A stretch of 64,000 nt of DNA from Kitasatospora sp. MAP12-44 (GTDB lineage Bacteria > Actinomycetota > Actinomycetes > Streptomycetales > Streptomycetaceae), in assembly GCF_029892095.1 (NCBI RefSeq), contig NZ_JARZAE010000004.1:4836001-4900000 (forward strand), read 5' to 3'. The position numbers were made by a program, and so were the translations under genes. The notes under the pieces are model-generated. The model was not told the origin of the DNA. It saw nothing but the letters and a program-made list of their open reading frames with translations, and ran no database searches. Shown one piece after another: positions 1-8,747 of this stretch (position 1 is the first letter of the stretch; every line of letters begins with the position of its first letter).

Positions 1-180
1 CCCTCGGTGGCCGCCGCCCAGCGCCGCAGCGCCGAGGACATGGCGCCCATCGTGCAGGATCTGATCACCACCCTGGACGCCGCGCTGCCCAGCCTGCAGC
101 ACGGCCGCTACCCGACCAAGCCGAGCGGCCCGCAGCTGGCCGCGCTGCTGCGCGCGGTGGCGGACCAGTTCGACGTGTAG
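1..180 (+). CDS. C-terminal end of an unidentified protein (truncated by window edge)
   Basis: An open frame runs in from the left edge and stops with TAG at 178-180, giving the last 59 residues of a protein. The visible part is helical in character (AAAQRRSAEDM, LAALLRAVADQFDV) with no motif I recognise. It converges on mqnD, and a strong hairpin sits between them. Codon usage is typical of the surrounding genes, so I take it as real. The product cannot be named from this fragment. Confidence 0.6.
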   Translation, partial: PSVAAAQRRSAEDMAPIVQDLITTLDAALPSLQHGRYPTKPSGPQLAALLRAVADQFDV

Positions 181-193
181 GCCCCGGCCGGCG

Positions 194-223
194 GCTGGCC
201 TTCCGCGTCAGGGGAAGGCCAGC
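194..223. terminator. Bidirectional hairpin between convergent genes
   Basis: GCTGGCCTTCC (194-204) pairs perfectly with GGAAGGCCAGC (213-223) around an 8-nt loop. The stem overlaps the last codons and stop of mqnD and lies 14 bases after the upstream stop codon, so it can serve both genes. There is no U-tract, as is common for Streptomyces terminators. Confidence 0.55.
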
Positions 224-1056
224 GCGTCCGGACCGATCGCCGGCACCAGGCCCTCGGCCGCCGCCCTGGTCAGCAGCCCGCGCACGGCGGCGTAGCCGGC
301 CTCGCCCAGGTCGGCGGTGAACTCGTTGACGTACAGACCGATGTGCTGGTCGGCGACGGCCGGGTCCATCTCCTGCGCGTGTGCCGCGACGTACCCGCGC
401 GAGGCCGCCGGGTCGTCCCAGGCGGCCTGCACCGAGCTGCGGATCGCGCCCGCGATCGCCTGCAGCCGCTCCGGGCCCAGCGAGCGGCGCGCGACGATCG
501 CGCCCAGCGGGATCGGCAGGCCGGTCTCGTCCTCCCAGGCCTCGCCCATGTCGGCGAGCTTGGCCAGGCCGTACTGCTGGTAGGTGAAGCGGGCCTCGTG
601 GATCACCAGGCCGGCGTCCACCCGGCCGTCCCGCACCGCGGGCATGATCTCGTGGAACGGCAGCACGACGATCTCGCCGAGCCCGCCCGGCACCGCCCGC
701 GCCGCCCAGAGCCGGAAGAGCAGGTACGCCGTCGAGCGCTCGCTCGGCACGGCGACGGTCTTGCCGCTGAGGTCCGGCGAGGTGTCCGGGAGAGTGAGCA
801 CCAGCGGCCCGCAGCCGCGCCCGAGCGCGCCGCCGCAGGGCAGCAGCGCGTACTCGTCCAGCACCCAGGGCAGCGCGCCGTAGCTGATCTTCAGGACGTC
901 CAGCTCCCCGCGCTCGGCGAGGCCGTTGGTGACGTCGATGTCGGCGAAGCGCACCTCGGGGGCTGCCGCGCCGGGGACCAGGCCGTGCGCCCAGGCGTGG
1001 AAGACGAAGGTGTCGTTCGGGCAGGGGGAGTACGCGATCCGCAGTGGCTCAGCCAC
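208..1056 (-). CDS. mqnD: 1,4-dihydroxy-6-naphthoate synthase MqnD
   Basis: MqnD converts cyclic de-hypoxanthine futalosine to 1,4-dihydroxy-6-naphthoate in the futalosine route to menaquinone. The 282-residue protein opens with IAYSPCPNDTFVFHAW, the hallmark N-terminus of the MqnA/MqnD periplasmic-binding-protein fold, and contains the family segments VTNGLAERGELDVLKISYGA and VHEARFTYQ. Length fits the family. The start is GTG at 1056. It overlaps the stop of mqnB by 8 bases, which implies translational coupling in one operon. A cytoplasmic enzyme is expected because no signal peptide is present. Confidence 0.93.
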   Translation of the reverse strand: MAEPLRIAYSPCPNDTFVFHAWAHGLVPGAAAPEVRFADIDVTNGLAERGELDVLKISYGALPWVLDEYALLPCGGALGRGCGPLVLTLPDTSPDLSGKTVAVPSERSTAYLLFRLWAARAVPGGLGEIVVLPFHEIMPAVRDGRVDAGLVIHEARFTYQQYGLAKLADMGEAWEDETGLPIPLGAIVARRSLGPERLQAIAGAIRSSVQAAWDDPAASRGYVAAHAQEMDPAVADQHIGLYVNEFTADLGEAGYAAVRGLLTRAAAEGLVPAIGPDALAFP

Positions 1057-1738
1057 CGTGCACCTCCAGGAGCAGCTTCTCGTACGGCAGGGCGGCGAAG
1101 GCCCGCTCCAGCGCGCCGAGCGCCTCGCCGATCCGCCAGGCGGCGCGGTCGCGCGGGCCCACCGCGTTGGAGATCGTGCGCAGTTCGAGCGCGGGAACGC
1201 CGTGCCGGGCGGCGGCCTCGGCGACCCCGAAGCCCTCCATCGCCTCGGCCGCCGCGCCCGGGTGGCGCCCGGCCAGCTCGGCGGCGCGCTCGGCGCTGCC
1301 GGTGACCGTGCTGACGGTGAGGACCGGTCCGGTGACGGCGCCGGTGGCGGCCGCGAGCAGGGCGACGGCGGCGGGCGGCGGGGTGTGCCGCACGGTGCCG
1401 AAGCCCAGCTCGGTGACGTCCCGGAAGCCGTCCGGGGTCTGCGCGCCGAGGTCGGCGGCGACGATCGCGTCGGCGACCACCACCGTGCCGATCGGCGCGT
1501 GCGGGGCGAAGCCCCCGGCGATCCCGGCGGAGAGCACCAGCGGGTAGCGCCGGCCGGCCAGCGCGGTGGCGGCGGCGGCCGCGGCGGCCGCCGGGCCGAC
1601 CCCGGCGGTCAGCACCTCGACCCGGTCGGCCGGGGCGCCGCGCAGCACCGCCTCGGCCTCGGCCGCAACGGCGACGACGACGAGCAGCCGGCGGTCCACC
1701 GGCTGCTCGTCGTCGTCGCGCGGGGCGCGGTCGGTCAC
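1049..1738 (-). CDS. mqnB: Futalosine hydrolase MqnB
   Basis: MqnB releases hypoxanthine from futalosine or its aminodeoxy form in menaquinone biosynthesis. The 229-residue protein has the nucleoside phosphorylase/hydrolase fold: an N-terminal LLVVVAVAAEAEAVL strand, LSAGIAGGF, and the purine-site segment AEAMEGFGVAEAA with an acidic pair. The open frame extends further upstream, but GTG at 1738 is preferred because it overlaps the TGA of the preceding gene (GTGA) and matches the family N-terminus. It is sandwiched between the DUF2771-like gene and mqnD with overlaps at both ends, so the three genes form one transcription unit. Confidence 0.9.
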   Translation of the reverse strand: MTDRAPRDDDEQPVDRRLLVVVAVAAEAEAVLRGAPADRVEVLTAGVGPAAAAAAAATALAGRRYPLVLSAGIAGGFAPHAPIGTVVVADAIVAADLGAQTPDGFRDVTELGFGTVRHTPPPAAVALLAAATGAVTGPVLTVSTVTGSAERAAELAGRHPGAAAEAMEGFGVAEAAARHGVPALELRTISNAVGPRDRAAWRIGEALGALERAFAALPYEKLLLEVHGG

Positions 1739-2364
1739 TGCTGCGCCGGGGCCTGGCCCTGCGACGGGTCCTGGCCCTGCGCGGGCGGCTGGCCCTGGCC
1801 CTGGCTCGGGTCCTGCGACAGCGGCGAGGCCGGCGGCTGGGCGTTGTCGCGCAGCGTGACGAACCAGACGGCGAGGATGCCGGGGTTCGTCGGGTCGACG
1901 CTCTTCGGGTCCGTCTCGACCACGGTCAGCGTGGTGTCGCGGTTGGCGGTGAGCAGGTTCTGCGCCGGCTGCAGGCCGGAGAACGTGTTGTTCTTCTGCT
2001 GCTTGGCGACCGGGGTGCCGCCCTGGCTGCTGCCACCGTTGGTGAAGGCCTGCCAGCCGTTCTTGGCGGTGCCCGGGTCGACGCCCACGCCGATCTGGTC
2101 GGCGCCCTCGACGGTGATGACCGGGAACTTGGCCGGGTTCTTCGACAGCGCGCCGCACGCGGTGTTCGCGGCGGCGTCCAGCGGCTTGCCGCCGTTGTAG
2201 CAGGAGGGCTCGAACCCGTGGGAGTTGCGGCCGACCGTGACGGTCGCGCGCGTCGTGAGCGGAGCGTTCTTGCTGGAGGCGTAGGCGATCGACCCGCCGA
2301 GCGTGCCGGCGCCGATCACGACAACGGCGCCGAGACCGGCGATCACACGGGTGCTGAGGCTCAT
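1735..2364 (-). CDS. DUF2771-like exported protein
   Basis: This 209-residue protein has a short basic N-terminus and one hydrophobic segment (VIAGLGAVVVIGAGTLGGSIAY in part, residues 7-28), then an extracellular domain with two Cys residues (SCYNGG, ACGAL) and a low-complexity Gln/Pro/Gly tail of SQGQG/PAQGQ type repeats. The position next to mqnB and the general layout match the actinobacterial DUF2771 family as I remember it; the function is unknown. ATG at 2364 is chosen because it starts at the signal segment; a TTG at 2382 in frame is possible. The gene ends inside the start codon of mqnB. Confidence 0.7.
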   Translation of the reverse strand: MSLSTRVIAGLGAVVVIGAGTLGGSIAYASSKNAPLTTRATVTVGRNSHGFEPSCYNGGKPLDAAANTACGALSKNPAKFPVITVEGADQIGVGVDPGTAKNGWQAFTNGGSSQGGTPVAKQQKNNTFSGLQPAQNLLTANRDTTLTVVETDPKSVDPTNPGILAVWFVTLRDNAQPPASPLSQDPSQGQGQPPAQGQDPSQGQAPAQQ

Positions 2365-2391
2365 GGCCAGAAGGCTACCCAACTCTGACGA

Positions 2392-3963
2392 TCACGCTAC
2401 GCGGGGGTGCGGTGCGCCGCTGTGAACCCCCGAGCGGAGCAGCGTGAAGACCGTCCACAGCAGCATGGTGGCGAGCACGGCGGCGGCGATCGACAGCCCC
2501 AGCGTGCCGTTCAGCGGCAGCAGGATGCCCAGCGCGCCGCCGGCCACCCAGGAGAGCTGCATCAGGGTCTCCGATCGGGCGAATGCCGAGGTCCGGACGG
2601 CTTCGGGCACGTCGCGCTGGATCAGCGCGTCCAGCGCCAACTTGGCCAGCGAGCCGGCGATCCCGGCGACGGCGGCCACCATCAGCATGGTCACCAGCCC
2701 GTACCAGAGCGCCGAGGAGGCGGCCGCGGCGGTGGCCAGCAGCAGCATCGCGGTGATCGTCGCCTCCGAGCCGCGGGTGCGCAGCCATGAGCCGAAGACC
2801 GAGCCGAGCGCGTTGCCGACGCCCGCGGCGACCGCCACCAGGCCGAGCGCGGCGGTCGGCGCCAGCCCGCCGACGGGGTCGGCGCGCAGCAGGAAGGCCA
2901 GGAAGAGCATCAGGAAGCCGGTCAGCCCGCGCAGCGCGGCGACCGCGCGCAGGCCCAGCACGACGGACGGGCCGACCGTGCGCAGGGTGGCCTTCGGCGG
3001 TCTGGCGGGCGCCTCGGCCGGGTGCGGATCGGGCGAGGCGTGCAGCACGGCGCGCTGCTCGCCCTTGGCCGAGTCCACCTGGTGCGGCAGATGAAAGGCC
3101 ATCAGGGTGCCGATCACAAAGACCAGGAACGCCGCGCGCAGCGGCCAGGCCGGCCCGGCCAGGTGCAGCAGCGCGCCTATCGGCGCCCCGATGCCGGTGG
3201 CCAGCAGGCCCGCCAGGGTGACCCGCGAGTTGGCCTTCACCAGCGTCACCCGGGCCGGTTTCAGTCGCGGCACCACCACGCTGCGCACCACCCCGTACGC
3301 CTTGGAGGCGACCAGCACGCCGAGCGCCTCCGGGTAGAGCGCGATGTTGCCGGTGGTGACCGTGGAGGCCATGGTCCAGGCGAGCACCGCGCGGATCAGC
3401 ATCGCCATCGCCATCGCGGCCCGCCGGCCGTGCGGGATGCGGTCGAGCAGCGGGCCGATCACCGGGGCGAGCAGGGCGAACGGGGCCATCGTGATGACCA
3501 GGTAGAGCGCCACTCGGCCGCGGGCCTCGCCGGTGGGGACGGAGAAGAAGATGGTCGAGGCGAGCGCGATGGTGATCAGCATGTCGCCGAAGGAGTTGAG
3601 CGCGTGCAGCTCGATCAGTTTGGCCAGGCCCGACTCGCCCGCGCCGTCGGCGGCGGTGGCCTTGCGGATCCGGCGGCCGGTGCCGTGCACCACCCGTCCG
3701 GTGGTCAGGCCGGCCGCGGAGGCGCCGCGGATCAGCACGTTGCGGCGCGGTTGGAGGTCGACCAGGGTGGCGGCGGTCGGGGGCGCCGGGGAGCCGTCCT
3801 CCGGCTGCGGGCCGCTGGCGTCCGCAGGGGGGACCGAGGGCTGCTGTCGCGGCACGGGTACCGGCTCCGCCGCTTGTCCGCCGTGCCCGTCGGGTGGGGC
3901 CTGTTCCGACCTGGCAGGCGGTGAGGCGTGCAGGGCGTGCCGCGACGGGGTTTCGTCCGCCAC
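2392..3963 (-). CDS. Major facilitator superfamily transporter
   Basis: This is a 523-residue integral membrane protein with about 12 hydrophobic helices after a Pro/Ala-rich cytoplasmic N-terminal extension of about 130 residues. The A-like loop LLDRIPHGRRAAMA and the segment ALNSFGDMLITIALASTIFF are typical of MFS proteins. The frame is open far upstream, but that part is the antisense of the next gene. GTG at 3963 (VADETPSRHALHA) is the most plausible start and leaves a divergent promoter region. The substrate cannot be inferred. It probably heads the DUF2771-mqnB-mqnD run, being 27 bases upstream of it. Confidence 0.8.
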   Translation of the reverse strand: MADETPSRHALHASPPARSEQAPPDGHGGQAAEPVPVPRQQPSVPPADASGPQPEDGSPAPPTAATLVDLQPRRNVLIRGASAAGLTTGRVVHGTGRRIRKATAADGAGESGLAKLIELHALNSFGDMLITIALASTIFFSVPTGEARGRVALYLVITMAPFALLAPVIGPLLDRIPHGRRAAMAMAMLIRAVLAWTMASTVTTGNIALYPEALGVLVASKAYGVVRSVVVPRLKPARVTLVKANSRVTLAGLLATGIGAPIGALLHLAGPAWPLRAAFLVFVIGTLMAFHLPHQVDSAKGEQRAVLHASPDPHPAEAPARPPKATLRTVGPSVVLGLRAVAALRGLTGFLMLFLAFLLRADPVGGLAPTAALGLVAVAAGVGNALGSVFGSWLRTRGSEATITAMLLLATAAAASSALWYGLVTMLMVAAVAGIAGSLAKLALDALIQRDVPEAVRTSAFARSETLMQLSWVAGGALGILLPLNGTLGLSIAAAVLATMLLWTVFTLLRSGVHSGAPHPRVA

Positions 3964-4387
3964 ACAGGCAATCCTGCCTGACAATCCCGCGCGGGACGAG
4001 AGATTCCGCTTCACTCGGCGCGGCTGGTGCCGCTCGCGGGTGCCTCGAAGGCCCCTCGAAGGGCCACCCGCCCGGATCGGGGTGTCGCCGGGGCCGGGGC
4101 GACGGGTAGCCTGCACTACGCGTACCGCTGCCTCGGTGACCGCGCACGGCGACGGACGGTACCGCCCGACGGCGGCGCGGTCGGTCCACGGACCGGCCCG
4201 GGTCGCGCAGAATAGGGAGCGGTACCACGAGCGAGCGGTACCAGCGGCTCGTCCGACACGACGCGACCGCCCCGGGTCCCCGCACCCGGCGGCGCGCGAG
4301 TGCCCGACGGCCGCGACTACCCGGCACCGGCCCGGCCGGGCTGCCGGCGATAGGCTGCAGGTAAGAGACTGGGAGAGAACCGACGCC
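3964..4387. promoter_or_regulatory. Divergent intergenic region with a tandem repeat
   Basis: No gene is seen in these 424 bases between the divergent MFS and DUF3027 genes. The 11-mer GAGCGGTACCA occurs twice in direct orientation at 4217-4227 and 4233-4243. GATAGGCTG near 4350 could be a -10 region for the plus-strand gene. The tandem 11-mers may be regulator sites; this is inference only. Confidence 0.4.
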
Positions 4388-5278
4388 GTGAGTGCTGCGA
4401 TGCGAAGCCGTACCCCCGATCGGCTCTGTGCCGAGGCCGTCGAACTCGCCAGGCAAGCAGCGGTCGAGGCGGTCGGCGCAGAGGCCGTGGGTGCCCACCT
4501 CGGGGTCCAGGCCGAGGGCGAACGAGTCGTCACCCACACCTTCGAGTGCGTGGACGCCGCCTACCGGGGCTGGCGCTGGGCGGTCACTGTGGCGCGCGCG
4601 CCGCGCGCCAAGCTGGTGACCCTGGACGAGACCGTGCTGCTGCCCGGCCCCGACGCCGTCCTCGCGCCGCAGTGGGTGCCGTGGAGCGAGCGCCTGCGCC
4701 CGGGCGACCTCGGCCCCGGCGACCTGCTGCCGACCGACGCCGACGACCTGCGCCTGGAGCCGGGCTGGACCGGCGAGGACGAGCCGGCCCCCAATTCGGC
4801 CGTCTTCGACGGTGAAGAGGACCTGGAGGTCTCCGACCCCAGCGTCCAGCCCGCGCCGGCCCGCGCGCAGATCGGCGCGATCGCCGCGGAGCTGGGGATG
4901 TCCCGGCCGCGGGTGCTCTCCCGGCTCGGCCTGCACCTGGCGGCCGACCGCTGGGAGAAGACGCACGGTGCGCAGACCCCGATGGCGCAGTCCGCGCCGG
5001 CCTCCTGCACCAGTTGCGGCTTCCTGATCGCGATCGGCGGCTCGCTCGGCCAGGCCTTCGGAGTCTGCGGCAACGAGTACGGCCCGGCCGACGGCCAGAT
5101 CGTCTCGCTGGCGTACGGCTGCGGCGGGCACTCCGAGGCGGTCGTGCTGCCGGCCCCGCCGGTGCCCTCCGAGCTGATCCTGGACGAGCTGGTGGTCGAG
5201 CCGATGCAGCTGCACCCGGACCGCACCAGCGGCTCGGTCGAGCCGGACGCCCCGGCCGAGGAGCTCGGCCACTCCTGA
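4388..5278 (+). CDS. DUF3027 family protein
   Basis: This 296-residue cytoplasmic protein is acidic overall. The N-terminal domain has VTHTFECVDAAYRGWRWAVT and VTLDETVLLPG, and the central part has LVPWSERLRPGDLGPGDLLP-like spacing. A C-terminal zinc-ribbon-like part carries CTSCGF, VCGNEYGPADG and YGCGGHSE. This arrangement matches the actinobacterial DUF3027 family, whose function is unknown. The start is GTG at 4388, preceded by GGGAGAG about 10 bases upstream; an ATG at 4400 is less likely. The three Cys-containing motifs suggest a structural metal. Confidence 0.85.
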   Translation: MSAAMRSRTPDRLCAEAVELARQAAVEAVGAEAVGAHLGVQAEGERVVTHTFECVDAAYRGWRWAVTVARAPRAKLVTLDETVLLPGPDAVLAPQWVPWSERLRPGDLGPGDLLPTDADDLRLEPGWTGEDEPAPNSAVFDGEEDLEVSDPSVQPAPARAQIGAIAAELGMSRPRVLSRLGLHLAADRWEKTHGAQTPMAQSAPASCTSCGFLIAIGGSLGQAFGVCGNEYGPADGQIVSLAYGCGGHSEAVVLPAPPVPSELILDELVVEPMQLHPDRTSGSVEPDAPAEELGHS

Positions 5279-5307
5279 TCCCTGCGCCTGATCCGTCTGC
5301 CTGATCC
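5276..5307 (+). repeat. Three TGATCC units spaced 13 bases
   Basis: TGATCC occurs at 5276, 5289 and 5302, each in a CCTGATCC context, giving a short 13-bp-period tandem repeat that begins in the stop codon of the DUF3027 gene. It probably arose by slippage. Confidence 0.5.
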
Positions 5308-5321
5308 CTCTGACGCGCCCC

Positions 5322-5353
5322 GCCGCCCCCGCCGCTCTTCGGACGGGGGCGGC
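5322..5353 (+). terminator. Hairpin downstream of DUF3027 gene
   Basis: GCCGCCCCCG (5322-5331) pairs with CGGGGGCGGC (5344-5353) around a 12-nt loop, 44 bases after the stop codon. Confidence 0.55.
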
Positions 5354-5439
5354 CCCGTTGGTCGGCCGACCGCTCCGGGAGGGGGAGAATGCCCCCGACG
5401 GCAGGTCAGGTGTGACAGACGGGGAAGGCGGCAGGTTCA

Positions 5440-8400
5440 GTGGAGCCTCGCATCATCGGCAGCGGCGGCGACGAACAGGCCGCCGACCACTTCGACACGG
5501 CCGCCCTGCGGCGCCGGGTCCTGGATGCCTGGGCGGCCTCCCCGGCCCGTTTCCGCGAGGACGCCAACGCCGAGGAGGAGTTGGCACTCGGCGGCTACCG
5601 CGACCGGCTGGTCGTCGAACTGGCGCAGAACGCCGCGGACGCCGCCGCGCGGGCCGGTGACGGCCCCGGCCGGCTGCGCCTGACGCTGAGCGACGGCGTG
5701 CTCGCCGCCGCCAACACCGGTGCCCCGGTGGACGCCGCCGCGGTCGAGTCGCTGTCCACCCTGCGGGCCTCCTCCAAGCGCTCCGACGTCTCGCCCACGG
5801 TGGGCCGCTTCGGTGTCGGCTTCTCGGCGGTGCTCGCCGTCAGCGATGAGCCGGCCATCCTCAGCGCCCCCGGCGGCGTGCGCTGGTCGCTCGCCGAGGC
5901 TCGCGCGCTGGCCGATCAGCGGGCCGCCGAACAGCCGGAACTGGCCGAGGAGTTGCGCCGCCGCGACGGCCATGTGCCGCTGCTGCGCCTGCCGTTGCCC
6001 GCCGCGGGGGAGCCGCCGACCGGCTACGACACCGTGGTGGTGCTGCCGCTGCGCGACGCCGCCGCGGCCGATCTGACCCGCCGCCTGCTGGACGGCATCG
6101 ACGACGCCCTGCTGCTGACCCTGCCCGGGATCGCCGAGGTCGTGGTGGAGACCCCGGACGGCCGCAGCCGCACGCTGACCCGCTCGGCCGCCGAACGCAC
6201 CGAGCAGGGCCTGGGCGTGGTCACCCTGACCGACGGGGACGAGCGGTCGGTGTGGCAGACCGTGACCGCCACCGGCGCCGTCCCGGCCGAGCTGCTGGCC
6301 GACCGCCCGGTGGAGGAGCGCGCCCGCCCGTTCTGGACGGTGACCTGGGCCGTCCCGGTCTCGGCCGGCGGCTCCCCGCAGCCGCTGCCGGTGGCGCCGG
6401 TGCTGCACTCGCCCACCCCCAGTGACGAACCGCTGGGCGTCCCGGCCCTGTTGATCGCCTCCTACCCGCTGGACCCGACCCGCCGGCACGTCGCGCCCGG
6501 AGCGCTGACCGACTACCTGACCGAGTGCGCCGCCGACGCCTACGCCGAGCTGCTGCGCGCCCGCGGGGCCGACCTCGGCTCGCTGGCGCTGGTGCCCGGA
6601 CCGCTGGGGCAGGGCGCGCTGGACAACGCGCTGCGCGCCGCGATCCTGGACCGGCTGCCCGGCACCGCGTTCCTGCCGCACCCGGCGCCGGTCGAGGAGG
6701 GCACCCCGGCGCTGCGGCCGCGCGACGCCACACTCGTCGAGGGCGCCGACGGCTCGGTGGTCGAGGCGCTCGCGCCGATCTTCCCCGGCCTGCTGCCGGC
6801 CGGTCTGGAGCGGCGCTCGGAGCTGCGCGCGCTGCAGGTGCGGCGGATCGCGCTGGCCGACGTGGTGGACCAGCTCGGCGGCCTGGAGCGCGAGCCGTCC
6901 TGGTGGCGCAGCCTGTACGCGGCGCTGGTCGGCGCCGACCCGGAGGCGCTCGGCGCGCTGCCGGTGCCGCTGGCCACCGGCCGGATCGTGACCGGTCCGC
7001 GCCGGGTGCTGCTGCCCTCGGACGCCGCCGACTGGGCCGGGTTCCCCGGCTATCCGGAGGCGCTGGCCGAGGCGCTGGAGCGGCTCGACCTGCGGCTCGC
7101 CCACCCCGACGCCGCGCACCCGCTGCTGACCAAGCTGGGCGCGGTCACCGCGACCCCCGCCGGCGTGCTGCAGACCCCCGAGGTGCGGGCCGCCGTGGCG
7201 CGCTCGCTGGAGGTCGGCGAGGACGACTACGAGGCCGCCGCCGAGCTGGCCGACGCCGTGCTCGCGCTGGTCAGGGCGGCCGACGCCAAGCCCGGCGACC
7301 ACCCGTGGCTGGCCCGCCTCGCCCTGCTGGACGACGAGGGCGAGCTCTCCCGGGCCGGCGAGCTGATCCTGCCGGACAGCGCGCTGGCCCAGCTGGCCCG
7401 CCCGGAGGACGCGCCGTACGTCGAGGAGGAGCTGCTGGAGCGCTGGGGCGTCGACGTCCTGGCGGCGGTCGGGGTGCTCAGCGGCTTCGTGCTGGTGCGC
7501 GCCGAGGACGTGGTGCTCGACCCGGACGACCTGGAGCGGCTTGACCCGACCGCCCCCGCCGACCGGGCGGCCGGCGGCTCGCCGACCGGCCTGCTGGACG
7601 AGGCGCCGGACGGCCTCGCGGACTGGTGCGAGGAGGTCATCGAGGCGCTGCACGCGGACGACGCCGAGTTCGGAGTGCCGCCGGTGGCAGCCGAGTTGCT
7701 GGCCGTGCGGGATCTCGACCTGGTGGACGAGGAGGCCTGGCCCGAGGCGCTCGCGCTGCTGTCCCGCCCGCCGTACCGGGACGCCGTGGTCACCCCCGTC
7801 CGGGTGCTGCTGCCCGGCGGCGGCTACACCGACCTGCCGCCGTACACCGCCTGGTGGCTGCGCGACCACCCCGTGCTGGACGGCCGGGAGCCCGCCGGCC
7901 TGCGCGCGGCCGGCGCCGACCCGCTGCTGCGCGGCCTCTACGACGAGGCGCGCACCGACCTGGACGAGCAGTTCCTGCACGCGCTGGGGGTGCGCACCAC
8001 GCTGGCCGCGCTGCTCGCCGAGCCGCACGGCGCGGACGAGCTGCTGGACCGGCTGACCGACCCGGCCAGCGAGCTCGGGCACCGCCAACTGCACGGCGTC
8101 TACTCGGCGCTGGCCGAGGTCGAGGTCGAACCCCTGGACGTGGTGCGGGCGTTGCCGCCGCTGGACGCGGCGACCGGCCGGCGCCCCTCGTACACCGTGC
8201 TGGTGGACGCCACCGAGGCCGTCGTCGTCGACGCGCCCGACCTGGTGCAGCTGCTGCACCCGTACCCGCTGCTGCCGGTCGCCCCGGCGCTGGCCGCCGC
8301 GCTGGCCGAGCGGCTGCACGTCTCGCTGGCCAGCGAGATCGCCGGCGGGCGGGTGCTCTCGCAGGGCGCGCTGCACCGGGTGCCGGCCTTCGTCCGGGAG

Positions 8401-8736
8401 TTGCTGCCCGGCTGCCCGGCCGCGTACGAGGAGCACGACGAGCTGCTGGTGGTCGGCCCGGACGGCGAGGAGGCGGCGGTGGACTGGCGCTGGGACACCT
8501 CCACGCCCGCCCCCGAGCTGCCCTACGACCCGGACGACGCCGAATCCGCCGACGAGGACGACGAGTTCGACGTGCCGCCGGTGCCCGGCCTGCTGCACGC
8601 CGCCACCCCTGAGGGGCTGGCCGCGGGCCTGGCCTGGTCGGTCGGCCAGTGGCACCGGCGCTTCGAGGTGCTGGCCGCGCTCACCGAGCCGGAGCGCGCC
8701 TATGAGCTCTCGGCGGCCCGCGACTTCGAGGGGTAG
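5440..8736 (+). CDS. Sacsin/Hsp90-like ATPase-domain protein
   Basis: This is a 1,098-residue cytoplasmic protein with an N-terminal GHKL (Hsp90-type) ATPase domain: the N-box VVELAQNAADAAAR has E60, N64 and D68, and the G-box VGRFGVGFSAV follows near residue 125. The remainder is Ala/Leu-rich, as in the sacsin-N-terminal-domain proteins of actinobacteria, with an acidic stretch near 1030-1050. A chaperone-like or regulatory role is possible but not demonstrated. The start is GTG at 5440 with GGCAGG just upstream. It stands alone between DUF3027 and the convergent P-type ATPase, only 11 bases from the latter. Confidence 0.8.
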   Translation: MEPRIIGSGGDEQAADHFDTAALRRRVLDAWAASPARFREDANAEEELALGGYRDRLVVELAQNAADAAARAGDGPGRLRLTLSDGVLAAANTGAPVDAAAVESLSTLRASSKRSDVSPTVGRFGVGFSAVLAVSDEPAILSAPGGVRWSLAEARALADQRAAEQPELAEELRRRDGHVPLLRLPLPAAGEPPTGYDTVVVLPLRDAAAADLTRRLLDGIDDALLLTLPGIAEVVVETPDGRSRTLTRSAAERTEQGLGVVTLTDGDERSVWQTVTATGAVPAELLADRPVEERARPFWTVTWAVPVSAGGSPQPLPVAPVLHSPTPSDEPLGVPALLIASYPLDPTRRHVAPGALTDYLTECAADAYAELLRARGADLGSLALVPGPLGQGALDNALRAAILDRLPGTAFLPHPAPVEEGTPALRPRDATLVEGADGSVVEALAPIFPGLLPAGLERRSELRALQVRRIALADVVDQLGGLEREPSWWRSLYAALVGADPEALGALPVPLATGRIVTGPRRVLLPSDAADWAGFPGYPEALAEALERLDLRLAHPDAAHPLLTKLGAVTATPAGVLQTPEVRAAVARSLEVGEDDYEAAAELADAVLALVRAADAKPGDHPWLARLALLDDEGELSRAGELILPDSALAQLARPEDAPYVEEELLERWGVDVLAAVGVLSGFVLVRAEDVVLDPDDLERLDPTAPADRAAGGSPTGLLDEAPDGLADWCEEVIEALHADDAEFGVPPVAAELLAVRDLDLVDEEAWPEALALLSRPPYRDAVVTPVRVLLPGGGYTDLPPYTAWWLRDHPVLDGREPAGLRAAGADPLLRGLYDEARTDLDEQFLHALGVRTTLAALLAEPHGADELLDRLTDPASELGHRQLHGVYSALAEVEVEPLDVVRALPPLDAATGRRPSYTVLVDATEAVVVDAPDLVQLLHPYPLLPVAPALAAALAERLHVSLASEIAGGRVLSQGALHRVPAFVRELLPGCPAAYEEHDELLVVGPDGEEAAVDWRWDTSTPAPELPYDPDDAESADEDDEFDVPPVPGLLHAATPEGLAAGLAWSVGQWHRRFEVLAALTEPERAYELSAARDFEG

Positions 8737-8747
8737 ACCGGTCGGTC